Counted from the stretch's first letter, positions 16,833 to 25,098 are shown. The stretch is 36,673 nucleotides of DNA from Pseudomonas sp. REP124 (GCF_020164475.1 NZ_JAIQWX010000055.1:1-36673); one strand, 5' to 3'. Translations and numbers: made by a program. The notes: generated by a model not told the origin, from the sequence alone.

Positions 16833-16862
16833 TCCGGTCAAACATCAAAGGACTGTTGCGTC

Positions 16863-17849
16863 GTGAGCATAAATCTACCGCTGCCGCTGCTCGGTGAAAT
16901 GGCGATATTCGTCAAGGTTGTCGAGACCGGCAGCTTCTCCGAAGCGGCCCGCCAAATGGGTTCTTCACCCTCGGCAGTCAGTCGCAGTATTTCGCGACTG
17001 GAGAAAGCCTTGGCCATTCGTCTGCTGCAAAGGACCACGCGCAAATTGCGCTTGAGCGACGGCGGCGAGGAAGTGTTCAAGCGCTGTCAGGAGATGGTCA
17101 GCGCTGCCCGCTCGGTGATGGAAATCAGTGGTCAGTTCAGTGAGGAGGCGGAAGGGTTGGTGCGGATCAGCGTGCCCAAGGCCGTCGGGCGCTTCGTGAT
17201 TCACCCGCACATGCCGGAGTTTCTGCGTCGTTACCCCAAAGTGGATGTGGAGTTGCTGCTCGAGGATCGTCAGGTGGACTTGATCGATGACAATGTCGAC
17301 CTCGCGATTCGCATCACCGACCGCCCGCCTGCGGGGTTGGTGGGGCGGCAACTGCTGACCATAGACCATATGCTCTGCGCCACACCGCAGTATCTGGCAG
17401 AGCACGGGACGCCAACTCATCCCCATGACCTGCTCAATCACAGTTGCATCTACCTGGGCGAAACCCCGAGCGATGCGCGCTGGAAATTCAAGAAGGGCAC
17501 CAAGGTGGTGACGGTGGGCGTGCGCGGGCGTTATGCCGCCAATCACACCGGGGTTCGACTGGGGGCGGTGCTGCAGCACATCGGGATTGGCAGCCTGCCG
17601 TACTTCACCGCACGGCATGCGTTGGAGCAGGGGTTGATGGTGCAGGTGCTGCCGGACTGGACTTTCCTTGCGTCGTATCACGGCGGTGCATGGTTGCTGC
17701 ATTCGCCGACGCGCTACCTCCCGCCGAAGTTGCGGGTGTTCATCGATTATCTGGTGGAGTGTCTGGAGAAGGAGCCGACGTTGAGCAAGCCGGGGAAATC
17801 GGGTGGGGCGGCAGAGTATGAGCTGCCAGAGAGTGACGGGATGTTTTGA
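16863..17849 (+). CDS. LysR-family transcriptional regulator
   Basis: A 328-residue regulator. The N-terminal winged HTH covers about 10-68 (SFSEAARQMGSSPSAVSRSI). A periplasmic-binding-type effector domain follows from about residue 95 to 300, of the CrgA/DsdC-like short-effector group. The GTG at 16863 is the start because AAAGGA (16847-16852) lies 10 nt upstream and the first methionine codon inside the frame would cut into the HTH. It is divergent from the alaX-like gene, the usual arrangement for a LysR target, but a link to tRNA editing would be unusual and is only inferred. Target and effector are unknown. A REP pair and a terminator follow. Confidence 0.92.
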   Translation: MSINLPLPLLGEMAIFVKVVETGSFSEAARQMGSSPSAVSRSISRLEKALAIRLLQRTTRKLRLSDGGEEVFKRCQEMVSAARSVMEISGQFSEEAEGLVRISVPKAVGRFVIHPHMPEFLRRYPKVDVELLLEDRQVDLIDDNVDLAIRITDRPPAGLVGRQLLTIDHMLCATPQYLAEHGTPTHPHDLLNHSCIYLGETPSDARWKFKKGTKVVTVGVRGRYAANHTGVRLGAVLQHIGIGSLPYFTARHALEQGLMVQVLPDWTFLASYHGGAWLLHSPTRYLPPKLRVFIDYLVECLEKEPTLSKPGKSGGAAEYELPESDGMF

Positions 17850-17860
17850 CGGGCCTCTAC

Positions 17861-17926
17861 GTGGGCAAGCCTCGCTTCTACAGATCACGTAAAACCCTGT
17901 AGGAGCGAGGCTTGCCCGCGAAGGCG
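17861..17926. repeat. Closely spaced inverted REP pair
   Basis: GTGGGCAAGCCTCGCTTCTACAG (17861 on) faces its near-complement CTGTAGGAGCGAGGCTTGCC (17896 on), with only about 12 nt between them. The arms face opposite to the REPINs above, so this is a REP doublet with a minimal spacer. Confidence 0.8.
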
Positions 17927-17939
17927 TTTTTCAGCCAAA

Positions 17940-17973
17940 AAAAGGCCCGCATGAACAACCATGCGGGCCTTTT
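17940..17973. terminator. Bidirectional terminator
   Basis: AAAAGGCCCGCAT (17940-17952) pairs with ATGCGGGCCTTTT (17961-17973) around an 8-nt loop. It lies between the convergent LysR gene and the small minus-strand gene at 17991, and can serve both. Confidence 0.9.
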
Positions 17974-17990
17974 GCTTTACCTGGTCCGGA

Positions 17991-18398
17991 TCAGTGCTTG
18001 CTGTCCTGATTCGACAGCGCCAGCAGCTGCTTTTCCTGATTCCAGTCGAAAGGTTCGTCGTTCTGTTCGGCTTCGAAGCGACGTTCTTCCAGAGCCTGGT
18101 ACAGGTCGATTTCGTCATCGGGCATGTAGTGCAGGCAATCGCCGGCGAAGTACCACAGCAGGTCGCGCGGAACCAGGTGGGCGATTTGCGGGTAGCGGGT
18201 GATGATCTGGCACAGGATGTCCTGGCCCAGGTACTGGCTTTCGATCGGGTCGACCGGCAGCAGGGCACGCAGTTCGTCGAAGCGCTCCAGGAACAAGGCA
18301 TGGCTTTCTTCGGGAACCTGGTCGGCCTCACCCACGGCGACCAGGATGCTGCGCAGGTGGTCGAGCAAAACGAGATGATCGGCAACGATGTTGGACAC
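17991..18398 (-). CDS. Small conserved pseudomonad protein of unknown function
   Basis: A 135-residue acidic, soluble, mostly helical protein with no signal peptide or membrane helix. I recognise it only as a Pseudomonas-type conserved protein usually found next to fadE (possibly the PA2817-like family; from memory and unchecked). The start is taken as GTG 18398 because TGAGGA stands 8 nt upstream; a TTG seven codons earlier would place that ribosome site inside the gene. It follows fadE on the same strand after 83 nt, but a hairpin lies between them, so it may be transcribed separately. No catalytic motif is evident. A role linked to acyl-CoA metabolism is guilt by association only. Confidence 0.75.
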   Translation of the reverse strand: MSNIVADHLVLLDHLRSILVAVGEADQVPEESHALFLERFDELRALLPVDPIESQYLGQDILCQIITRYPQIAHLVPRDLLWYFAGDCLHYMPDDEIDLYQALEERRFEAEQNDEPFDWNQEKQLLALSNQDSKH

Positions 18399-18422
18399 GA
18401 GATAAGTCCTCAAGAGCAAAAC

Positions 18423-18451
18423 GGGCGCGGGAGTATAAAGCCCCCGCGCCC
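18423..18451 (-). terminator. Hairpin after fadE
   Basis: GGGCGCGGG (18423-18431) pairs with CCCGCGCCC (18443-18451). On the minus strand it is followed by GTTTTGC, a weak T-tract, so it may attenuate or end fadE transcription. On the plus strand it is followed by ATTTTTA. Confidence 0.6.
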
Positions 18452-18481
18452 ATTTTTATACGCCGTACCGGCTCGGCTGGA

Positions 18482-20929
18482 TCAGCGGATCCGACCTTGG
18501 GCCAGTGCCAGTTCCTGTTTGTCGAAGTCATCGACGTCGATCACCTTGCGCCGCGCCGCTTCCGCCTCCCGCAGGGTTTGCGCCTCCACCGGCTGCAACA
18601 CGCCGGCTTCCAGCGCGGTATCGATGACATGTTCACCGGCGACCGGCCTGACTTGGCCGCTCTTGAGCGCCACATGCAGTTTTTTCTGCAACGGCTGCGC
18701 TTCGTTCAACAGGTCGCAGGCATGTTGCAGGGCGCCGACCGCATCGTCGTTCGATTGCGGGCGGTAGCAACCCTGAAGCAGTTCTTCCAGAGCCGGATCG
18801 CCCTTGGCGCGTCCGATCACCGCCGCGACCGCCGCGCCGAGCTTGTCCGACGGCCCTTTGTGGCGACGACCGAACGGGAACACGATCACTCGCAGCAGGC
18901 ACGCCATCACCCTGTTCGGGAAATTGTTCAGCAGTTCATCCATCGCGCGTTCGGCCTGGCCAAGGCTTTCCTCCATGGCCCAGATGAACAGCGGCTCCAT
19001 GTGCTCCGGCGTGTCGAGGTCGTTGTAGCGCTTGATCGCGGCGCTGGCCAGATACATGTTGCTCAGCACATCACCCAGTCGAGCCGACAGGCGTTCGCGA
19101 CGTTTCAGTTCGCCGCCCAGCAGCATCATGCTGAGATCTGCCAGTAGCGCGAACGCCGCTGCCTGACGGTTGAGGGCGCGGAAGTAGCCTTGGCTGAGGC
19201 GGTCGCCCGGCAGGTGTTCCAGATGACCGAAACCGAGGTTCAATACCAGGGTGCTGGCAGCGTTGCCCACGGCAAAACCGATGTGCTTGAGCAGCAGGCC
19301 ATCGAACTCGGTGAGTGCCTGATCCTTGTCCTCGCGACCCGCCAGGGCCATTTCCTTGAGCACGAAAGGATGGCAGCGAATCGCACCCTGGCCGAAGATC
19401 ATCAGGTTGCGCGAGAGAATGTTAGCGCCCTCGACCGTGATGAAAATCGGCGCACCACACCATTTGCGGGCCAGGTAATTGTTCGGCCCTTCGATGATCG
19501 CCTTGCCGCCGTGCACGTCCATCGCATGGCTGATGCACTCGCGGCCGCGCTCGGTCAGGTGGTACTTGAGAATGGCCGACAGCACCGACGGTTTTTCGCC
19601 CAGATCCACCGCGTTGGCGGTCAGCATTCGCGCGGCGTCCATCATCCAGGCGTTACCGCCAATGCGCGCCATGGACTCCTGAATGCCCTCGAACGCCGCG
19701 ATCGGCACATTGAACTGCTCACGAATCTGCGCGTATTGCCCGGTCACCAGGCTGGTGAACTTGGCCATGCCGGTGCCCACCGCCGGCAGGGAAATCGAGC
19801 GCCCGACCGACAGGCAATTCATCAGCATCATCCAGCCCTTGCCGAGCATATCCTGGCCGCCGATGAGGAAGTCCAGCGGCAGAAACACGTCCTTGCCGGA
19901 GTTCGGGCCGTTCATGAACGCGGCCCCCAACGGCAGATGGCGGCGACCGATGTTTACGCCGGGGGTGTCGGTTGGCACCAGGGCCAGACTGATGCCCAGA
20001 TCTTCCTTGTCACCCAGCAAATGGTCCGGGTCATAGGCCTTGAACGCCAGACCGAGAAGGGTGGCCACCGGGCCGAGAGTGATATAGCGCTTTTCCCAGT
20101 TCAGGCGCAGGCCGAGGGTCTCCTGGCCTTCCCATATTCCTTTGCAGATGATGCCGGTGTCGGGCATGCCGCCGGCGTCGGAGCCGGCAAGTGGTCCGGT
20201 CAGCGCGAAGCACGGAATCTCATCACCCCGGGCCAGACGCGGCAGGTAGTGGTTGCGTTGCTCGTCGGTGCCGTAGTGCAGCAACAGTTCGGCAGGGCCC
20301 AGGGAATTGGGGACCATCACGGTGGAGGCGAGGTCGCCGCTGTGGCTTGCCAGTTTCATTGCCACCTGCGAGTGGGCGTAGGCGGAAAAGCCCTTGCCGC
20401 CAAACTCCTTGGGAATGATCAGGGCGAAGAAGCCGTTGTCCTTGATGAAGGTCCAGGCCTGCTCTGGCAGGTCCATGGTTTGCCCGAGCTCCCAGTCGCT
20501 GACCATGGCACAGAGTTCTTCGGTCGGGCCATCGATAAAGGCCCGTTCTTCCTCGTTCAGTTGTGCCACGGGATAGGACAGCAACTTGTTCCAGTCCGGA
20601 CGCCCGCTGAACAGTTCGCCGTCCCACCACACGGTGCCGGCTTCGATGGCGTCGCGTTCGGTTTGCGACATGGGCGGCAGGGTTTTCTGGAACCAGTTGA
20701 ACATCGGCGCGCTGAAGAATTTGCGTCGCAGATCGGGCAGCAACAGAGGGGCTGCCACCGCAGCGAGCAGGACCCAGAAAATCAACAACAACCAACCCGG
20801 CGCGCGGCTGAGAGCGCCCATGGCCAGCAGGTAGACAGCCACCATGCCCAAGGCAGGCAGCGGGGCGATACGACGGTGGGCTAAATAAGCTATCCCGACA
20901 ACCAGAACCAATATCCACAACAGCAGCAT
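18482..20929 (-). CDS. fadE: Acyl-CoA dehydrogenase FadE
   Basis: An 815-residue acyl-CoA dehydrogenase, the length of E. coli FadE (814). Three N-terminal hydrophobic segments (about 2-18, 24-40 and 45-63) anchor it in the inner membrane. The dehydrogenase core follows, with the FAD/substrate segment CFALTGPLAGSDAG at about 240-253 and the flavin-fold region including MDVHGGKAI. A FadE-specific C-terminal domain (DUF1974 type) completes it. It catalyses the first oxidation of beta-oxidation, acyl-CoA to trans-2-enoyl-CoA. The start at ATG 20929 is fixed by GGAGG at about 8 nt. It is divergent from a transglutaminase-like gene across 248 nt containing a perfect palindrome (21019-21035), a likely control site. 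Confidence 0.96.
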   Translation of the reverse strand: MLLLWILVLVVGIAYLAHRRIAPLPALGMVAVYLLAMGALSRAPGWLLLIFWVLLAAVAAPLLLPDLRRKFFSAPMFNWFQKTLPPMSQTERDAIEAGTVWWDGELFSGRPDWNKLLSYPVAQLNEEERAFIDGPTEELCAMVSDWELGQTMDLPEQAWTFIKDNGFFALIIPKEFGGKGFSAYAHSQVAMKLASHSGDLASTVMVPNSLGPAELLLHYGTDEQRNHYLPRLARGDEIPCFALTGPLAGSDAGGMPDTGIICKGIWEGQETLGLRLNWEKRYITLGPVATLLGLAFKAYDPDHLLGDKEDLGISLALVPTDTPGVNIGRRHLPLGAAFMNGPNSGKDVFLPLDFLIGGQDMLGKGWMMLMNCLSVGRSISLPAVGTGMAKFTSLVTGQYAQIREQFNVPIAAFEGIQESMARIGGNAWMMDAARMLTANAVDLGEKPSVLSAILKYHLTERGRECISHAMDVHGGKAIIEGPNNYLARKWCGAPIFITVEGANILSRNLMIFGQGAIRCHPFVLKEMALAGREDKDQALTEFDGLLLKHIGFAVGNAASTLVLNLGFGHLEHLPGDRLSQGYFRALNRQAAAFALLADLSMMLLGGELKRRERLSARLGDVLSNMYLASAAIKRYNDLDTPEHMEPLFIWAMEESLGQAERAMDELLNNFPNRVMACLLRVIVFPFGRRHKGPSDKLGAAVAAVIGRAKGDPALEELLQGCYRPQSNDDAVGALQHACDLLNEAQPLQKKLHVALKSGQVRPVAGEHVIDTALEAGVLQPVEAQTLREAEAARRKVIDVDDFDKQELALAQGRIR

Positions 20930-21018
20930 ATTTAATCCTCCGTGAAACCAGGGCAAACCAACCCCAAGAGCTTAGACGGCATCCGCGAAACGGGGTGGGC
21001 AGAGCGAGGTGACTGAAT

Positions 21019-21047
21019 TCGTAGGAAACCTACGATGATTGTGTAGG
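21019..21047. promoter_or_regulatory. Perfect palindrome with extra half-site in the fadE divergent region
   Basis: TCGTAGG-AAA-CCTACGA (21019-21035) is a perfect 7-3-7 inverted repeat. A further GTAGG at 21043-21047 gives a third half-site. It lies 90 nt upstream of fadE and about 143 nt upstream of the transglutaminase-like gene. This looks like an operator; it does not match the PsrA motif I know for Pseudomonas fatty-acid genes. The binding protein is unknown. Confidence 0.5.
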
Positions 21048-21144
21048 CCCGAGGAGCGTCGGACCGTGAAAGATCGTTCATTGAGCGGGCGCCAAAGCGT
21101 CCACATTTGGCCGAAACGTCGTTATCTCTGTGCTGAACCTCTCG

Positions 21145-21151
21145 CTAGACT
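21145..21151 (+). promoter_or_regulatory. CTAGACT -10-like element before the transglutaminase-like gene
   Basis: CTAGACT, preceded by G, lies 26 nt before the ATG at 21178 and matches the sigma-S style extended -10 pattern. The same heptamer occurs before the SDR gene at 9738. No clear -35 box is seen. Confidence 0.3.
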
Positions 21152-21177
21152 CGGGACTCGTCAAGGAGATAGCCCGC

Positions 21178-21837
21178 ATGCACGAGTACCTGAGTCCCGG
21201 CCGCTTCACCGATAGTGACCATCCTTCGGTGGTGGAGTTCGCCGAAAAACATCGTGGCGCCAGTCGCGATCCCATCGAGCAGGCCATCAGTCTCTATTAC
21301 GCCGTGCGCGAGGCGGTGCGCTACAACCCTTATTCGTTCAGCCTCGATCCGCAGACCCTGCGCGGCAGTCATGCCCTGGCCACCGGAGAGAGTTATTGCG
21401 TGCCCAAGGCCACGCTGCTGGCCGCTTGTGCGCGACATTGCGCGATACCGGCGCGGATCGGCCTGGCGGATGTGCGCAACCATCTGTCGACGCCGCGCCT
21501 GCTCGAGTTGCTCAAGAGCGATGTGTTCGCCATGCACGGCTACACCGAGCTCTATTTGAACGGTCGCTGGGTCAAGGCCACGCCGGCGTTCAATGAGGGA
21601 TTGTGCGAGCTGTTCAACGTCGCGCCGCTGGAGTTCGACGGTATTAATGACAGTGTTTTTCACCCCTTCAATCGCGACGGCGAGAAGCTGATGGAGTACC
21701 TGGTCGATCACGGCCAGTTCACCGACGTCCCCGAAGCTTTCTTCTTCGAACATCTGCGCCAGTGCTATCCGCACCTGTTCGGTGAGCATTTGCAACCGTT
21801 GCTCGGTGACATGCAGAGCGATTTGAGTCGCGCCTGA
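21178..21837 (+). CDS. Transglutaminase-like cysteine protein
   Basis: A 219-residue protein with a transglutaminase/protease-like core. The nucleophile region is ESYCVPKATLL with C74, and the histidine region is FAMHGYTELYL with H120. Where the third residue of the triad, an aspartate, usually follows a W-x-x-x motif (VDPT), this protein has WVKATPAFN, so a threonine (T135) occupies the expected position. Function may be a cysteine peptidase, amidase or crosslinking enzyme, or a non-catalytic relative. No signal peptide is seen, so it is cytoplasmic. The start at ATG 21178 is fixed by AAGGAG at 21163-21168. It is divergent from fadE and upstream of the GST gene, which has its own likely promoter. 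Confidence 0.82.
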   Translation: MHEYLSPGRFTDSDHPSVVEFAEKHRGASRDPIEQAISLYYAVREAVRYNPYSFSLDPQTLRGSHALATGESYCVPKATLLAACARHCAIPARIGLADVRNHLSTPRLLELLKSDVFAMHGYTELYLNGRWVKATPAFNEGLCELFNVAPLEFDGINDSVFHPFNRDGEKLMEYLVDHGQFTDVPEAFFFEHLRQCYPHLFGEHLQPLLGDMQSDLSRA

Positions 21838-21850
21838 TCCGGCGTATGCT
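21823..21850 (+). promoter_or_regulatory. Probable promoter of the GST gene
   Basis: TTGAGT (21823-21828), 16 nt and TATGCT (21845-21850) form a plausible sigma-70 promoter overlapping the last codons of the transglutaminase-like gene. It lies about 30 nt before the ATG at 21881. Confidence 0.4.
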
Positions 21851-21880
21851 GCCTGCGCATTCATCAATCGAGAGGCGGTC

Positions 21881-22504
21881 ATGCTGAAGATCTGGGGTCG
21901 GAAAAATTCGTCGAATGTAAGGAAACCTTTATGGGCCGCCGAAGAACTCGGTCTGGCGTATGAAGCCATCGATGCGGGCGGAGCCTTTGGTGTCGTCGAC
22001 ACACCCGAGTACCGCGCCATGAACCCTAATGGCCGCGTCCCGGTCATCGAAGACGAAGGTTTCGTGTTGTGGGAATCCAACGCCATCGTTCGTTATCTGA
22101 TGGCAAAACACGCAGCGTATACCCCGTGGTACCCCACCGATGTGCAAGCACGGGCCATTGCTGACAAGTGGATGGACTGGACCACCTCCAGTTTCGCCGG
22201 CCCGTTCCGTACCGTGTTCTGGGGTGTTTTGCGCACCCCGGCCGATCAACAGGACTGGCCTGCCATCAAGGCTGCGATCAAAGAGTGCGACGCTTTGCTG
22301 GCGATGGCAGATCAGGCGCTGGCCGAGAAACCCTGGCTGTCGGGCGACGAGATCGGCATGGGCGACATTCCTCTGGGCAGCTTCATTTATGCCTGGTTCG
22401 AGATGCCGATCGAACGCGCACCGCAGCCTCATCTCGAGGCCTGGTACGCACGCCTGAAACAGCGACCGGCTTATCACAAGGCAGTCATGACCGCGTTGAC
22501 TTAA
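21881..22504 (+). CDS. Glutathione S-transferase family protein
   Basis: A 207-residue GST. The N-terminal thioredoxin-like domain (about 1-80) has SSNVRKPLWAAEELGL, the VPVI segment with the cis-proline, and the glutathione-binding ESNAIVRYL. The C-terminal all-helical domain contains the capping motif GMGDIPLGSF. The family conjugates glutathione to electrophiles, or has peroxidase or reductase activity, in the cytoplasm. A serine in the SSN segment is the likely catalytic residue; substrate is unknown. ATG 21881 has AGAGG 6-10 nt upstream. It sits between the transglutaminase-like gene and the ABC exporter genes, an order I recall being shared with the PA2813-PA2811 region of P. aeruginosa. 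Confidence 0.92.
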   Translation: MLKIWGRKNSSNVRKPLWAAEELGLAYEAIDAGGAFGVVDTPEYRAMNPNGRVPVIEDEGFVLWESNAIVRYLMAKHAAYTPWYPTDVQARAIADKWMDWTTSSFAGPFRTVFWGVLRTPADQQDWPAIKAAIKECDALLAMADQALAEKPWLSGDEIGMGDIPLGSFIYAWFEMPIERAPQPHLEAWYARLKQRPAYHKAVMTALT

Positions 22505-22637
22505 TACTCACTATCGACACACTTGACTGTACTTGTGTGGCGGCGACAAGCACCATTGTGCTACCGCGCTGCGGTTGCATGGTCCGCCGCCCGCTCACAC
22601 TTTTTTCTTTTTTCACTTCCTGGTGTGTAAATCCGAT

Positions 22638-23570
22638 ATGAGTTCCGCTCTGTCCATCCGGCAGCTAACCAAAACCTACGGCAACGGTTTCCAGGCCTTG
22701 AGTGGTATCGATCTGGACGTCTCCGAAGGTGACTTCTTCGCCTTGCTCGGCCCCAACGGCGCGGGCAAATCCACGACCATCGGCATTCTCTCGACCCTGG
22801 TGAACAAGACCAGCGGCACGGTGAATATCTTCGGTCACGACCTGGACAAGAATCCTGCGCAGCTCAAGCGCTCCATCGGCGTGGTGCCTCAGGAATTCAA
22901 CTTCAACCAGTTCGAAAAGACCTTCGACATCGTCGTGACCCAAGCCGGTTACTACGGCATTCCGGCGAAAGTCGCCAAGGAACGCGCCGAGCAGTACCTG
23001 ACTCAGCTCGGCCTGTGGGACAAGCGCGATGTGCCGTCGCGCTCGCTGTCCGGCGGCATGAAGCGTCGACTGATGATTGCCCGCGCCCTGGTTCACGAAC
23101 CGCGCCTGTTGATTCTCGACGAGCCGACGGCGGGGGTGGACATCGAACTGCGTCGCTCGATGTGGACCTTCCTGACCGAGCTGAACAAGCGCGGCATTAC
23201 CATAATCCTCACCACCCATTACCTGGAAGAGGCTGAACAGTTGTGCCGCAACATCGGCATCATCGACCACGGCGTCATCGTCGAAAACACCAGCATGAAG
23301 CAGCTGCTCGGCCAATTGCATGTCGAGACCTTCCTGCTGGATCTGAAGAATGGTCTGGGCACGCCGCCGCAACTGATCGGCTACCCGTCGCGGTTGCTCG
23401 ATGGCCACACCCTGGAAGTCCAGGTCGATAAAAGCATGGGCATCACCGCGCTATTCACTCAGCTGGCACAACAGAACATCGAAGTGCTGAGCCTGCGTAA
23501 CAAAACCAATCGCCTCGAGGAGTTGTTCGTGTCCCTGGTGGAGAAAAATCTGTCGAAGGTGGCGTTATGA
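22638..23570 (+). CDS. yadG: ABC-2 type exporter ATP-binding protein (YadG-like)
   Basis: A 310-residue ABC ATPase. Walker A GPNGAGKSTT lies at about 38-47, the signature LSGGM at 137-141, Walker B LLILDEP at 157-163 with E162 catalytic, and the switch histidine H194 in TTHYLEEAE. A C-terminal regulatory tail follows, as in the DrrA/YadG group. The start ATG 22638 gives the normal domain start; it lacks a clear Shine-Dalgarno sequence, and an upstream in-frame codon would add 35 implausible residues. It overlaps the permease gene by 4 nt (ATGA), so the pair forms one exporter. Substrate is unknown; lipids or drugs are usual for the group. The 133-nt gap before it contains TTGACT (22523) but no good -10 box. 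Confidence 0.93.
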   Translation: MSSALSIRQLTKTYGNGFQALSGIDLDVSEGDFFALLGPNGAGKSTTIGILSTLVNKTSGTVNIFGHDLDKNPAQLKRSIGVVPQEFNFNQFEKTFDIVVTQAGYYGIPAKVAKERAEQYLTQLGLWDKRDVPSRSLSGGMKRRLMIARALVHEPRLLILDEPTAGVDIELRRSMWTFLTELNKRGITIILTTHYLEEAEQLCRNIGIIDHGVIVENTSMKQLLGQLHVETFLLDLKNGLGTPPQLIGYPSRLLDGHTLEVQVDKSMGITALFTQLAQQNIEVLSLRNKTNRLEELFVSLVEKNLSKVAL

Positions 23571-24346
23571 GTTCCGAGCTGGGCCCCAACCTCGTTGCCC
23601 TGAACACCATCGTTTACCGTGAGGTCCGGCGCTTCACCCGGATCTGGCCACAGACCCTGCTGCCGCCGGCGATCACCATGGTTCTGTATTTCGTGATCTT
23701 CGGTAACCTGATTGGCCGGCAGATCGGCGACATGGGTGGCTTCACCTATATGGAGTACATCGTGCCGGGGCTGATCATGATGTCGGTGATCACCAACTCC
23801 TATGGCAACGTGGTGTCGAGTTTCTTCGGCAGCAAGTTCCAGCGCTCCATTGAAGAACTGATGGTGTCGCCGGTTTCGCCGCACACCATCCTGATCGGCT
23901 ACACCCTGGGCGGCGTGCTGCGCGGGTTGATGGTGGGCATCATCGTGACCCTGCTGTCGCTGTTTTTCACCCATCTGCAGGTCCACCACCTGGGCGTGAC
24001 CATTCTAGTGGTGGTGCTGACGGCGACGATCTTCTCGTTGCTGGGGTTCATCAACGCCGTGTTTGCACGCAATTTCGATGACATCTCGATCATCCCGACC
24101 TTCGTGCTGACGCCGCTGACGTACCTGGGCGGGGTGTTTTACTCGATCACGCTGCTGCCGCCGTTCTGGCAGACCGTGTCCCTGGCCAACCCGGTGTTGC
24201 ACATGGTCAATGCGTTCCGTTACGGCATCCTCGGGGTGTCGGACATTCGCATCAGCATTGCGATCACCTTCATGTTGGTGGCAACGGTCATTCTGTATTT
24301 CGGTTGTGCGCGGTTGCTGGTGAGTGGGCGGGGGATGCGGACCTAA
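23567..24346 (+). CDS. yadH: ABC-2 type exporter permease (YadH-like)
   Basis: A 259-residue membrane protein with about six transmembrane helices and the ABC-2 signature region ANPVLHMVNAFRYGILG near the C-terminus. It resembles E. coli YadH (256 residues) and, as I recall it, P. aeruginosa PA2811. The ATG overlaps the ATPase stop as ATGA, implying coupled translation and a 2+2 exporter in the inner membrane. Substrate cannot be read from sequence. A single REP and a strong bidirectional terminator follow, closing the unit. Confidence 0.93.
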   Translation: MSSELGPNLVALNTIVYREVRRFTRIWPQTLLPPAITMVLYFVIFGNLIGRQIGDMGGFTYMEYIVPGLIMMSVITNSYGNVVSSFFGSKFQRSIEELMVSPVSPHTILIGYTLGGVLRGLMVGIIVTLLSLFFTHLQVHHLGVTILVVVLTATIFSLLGFINAVFARNFDDISIIPTFVLTPLTYLGGVFYSITLLPPFWQTVSLANPVLHMVNAFRYGILGVSDIRISIAITFMLVATVILYFGCARLLVSGRGMRT

Positions 24347-24360
24347 GCAATATCGCATCG

Positions 24361-24391
24361 CCTTCTTCGCGGGCAAGCCTCGCTCCTACAG
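24361..24391. repeat. Solitary REP sequence
   Basis: CCTTCTTCGCGGGCAAGCCT and the next 11 bases (to CTCCTACAG) match one REP arm. No partner arm is seen nearby, so this is a singlet, either a decayed REPIN or a lone insertion. Confidence 0.75.
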
Positions 24392-24412
24392 GGCTGGCCG
24401 CCAGCCCCAAAA

Positions 24413-24441
24413 AAAACGGCCTCCCAAGTGGAGGCCGTTTT
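24413..24441. terminator. Bidirectional terminator
   Basis: AAAACGGCCTCC (24413-24424) pairs with GGAGGCCGTTTT (24430-24441) around CAAGT. A long A-run precedes it and Ts follow. It ends yadGH on the plus strand and the DUF2062 gene on the minus strand, whose stop codon it touches. Confidence 0.92.
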
Positions 24442-24962
24442 CATTGCTGCATCCGGCGCTGCTTGCGCCGTTTCCACTGCCGCGCCACCCACCAGCGCCA
24501 GTACATCATCACCAGGCAATAGGCCAGCGCGCCAAGCACCAGCCCCGTCACCACCGAGCCCAGCAGGAACGGCTGCCACAGGGTCGAGAGTTCGCCGCTG
24601 ATCCATTCCCAGGTCAACTCGTCGGGCAAATGGCGGGCGGGTACGCCCATCAGCCAGGCGCCGGTTTGATAGGTGCAAAAGAACACGATGGGCATGGTGA
24701 TCGGGTTGGTCAGCCAGACCAGGCTGACGGCAATCGGCATGTTGCCGCGCACGATTACGGCGAGGGTGGCGGCGACCAGCATCTGCAACGGGATCGGCAG
24801 GAACGCCGCAAACAGACCGACCGCCATCGCCCGGGCAACGGAGTGGCGGTTGAGGTGCCAGAGGTTGGGGTCATGCAGCAACGTGCCGAGAAAGCGTAAG
24901 GACTTGTGTTCCCTGATGCTTATCGGGTCTGGCATGTAACGTTTGAACAAGCGCCGGGGCAT
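24441..24962 (-). CDS. DUF2062 inner-membrane protein
   Basis: A 173-residue protein with three hydrophobic segments (about 43-71, 78-105 and 132-156) and a very basic C-terminus (RQWKRRKQRRMQQ). The TNPITMPI motif marks the DUF2062 family, whose function is not known. The start at ATG 24962 (MPRRLFKRYMPDP) is preferred, with GAGAAG about 6 nt upstream; an ATG at 25007 is possible but has no better site. It is divergent from comEC and close to the lipid A gene block. I recall the same neighbour order in P. aeruginosa (PA2985/PA2984), which suggests an envelope role; this is inference. Confidence 0.85.
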   Translation of the reverse strand: MPRRLFKRYMPDPISIREHKSLRFLGTLLHDPNLWHLNRHSVARAMAVGLFAAFLPIPLQMLVAATLAVIVRGNMPIAVSLVWLTNPITMPIVFFCTYQTGAWLMGVPARHLPDELTWEWISGELSTLWQPFLLGSVVTGLVLGALAYCLVMMYWRWWVARQWKRRKQRRMQQ

Positions 24963-25098
24963 AAGGCTTCTCGGTCGGTTAAGGCGGCAAGTATGTCTGG
25001 ATTCCATGACTCGCCTATTCAGACTTTGTGACAATTGATAACGACGGTCGTGCGGATGGACAGCTATGCCTAGGGTCGGGACTCTCTAGGACAGGCGT

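Noticed and set aside
19190..20884. 564-codon open frame antisense to fadE
   Set aside because: GC-driven shadow; fadE on the opposite strand is complete and has a strong ribosome binding site.
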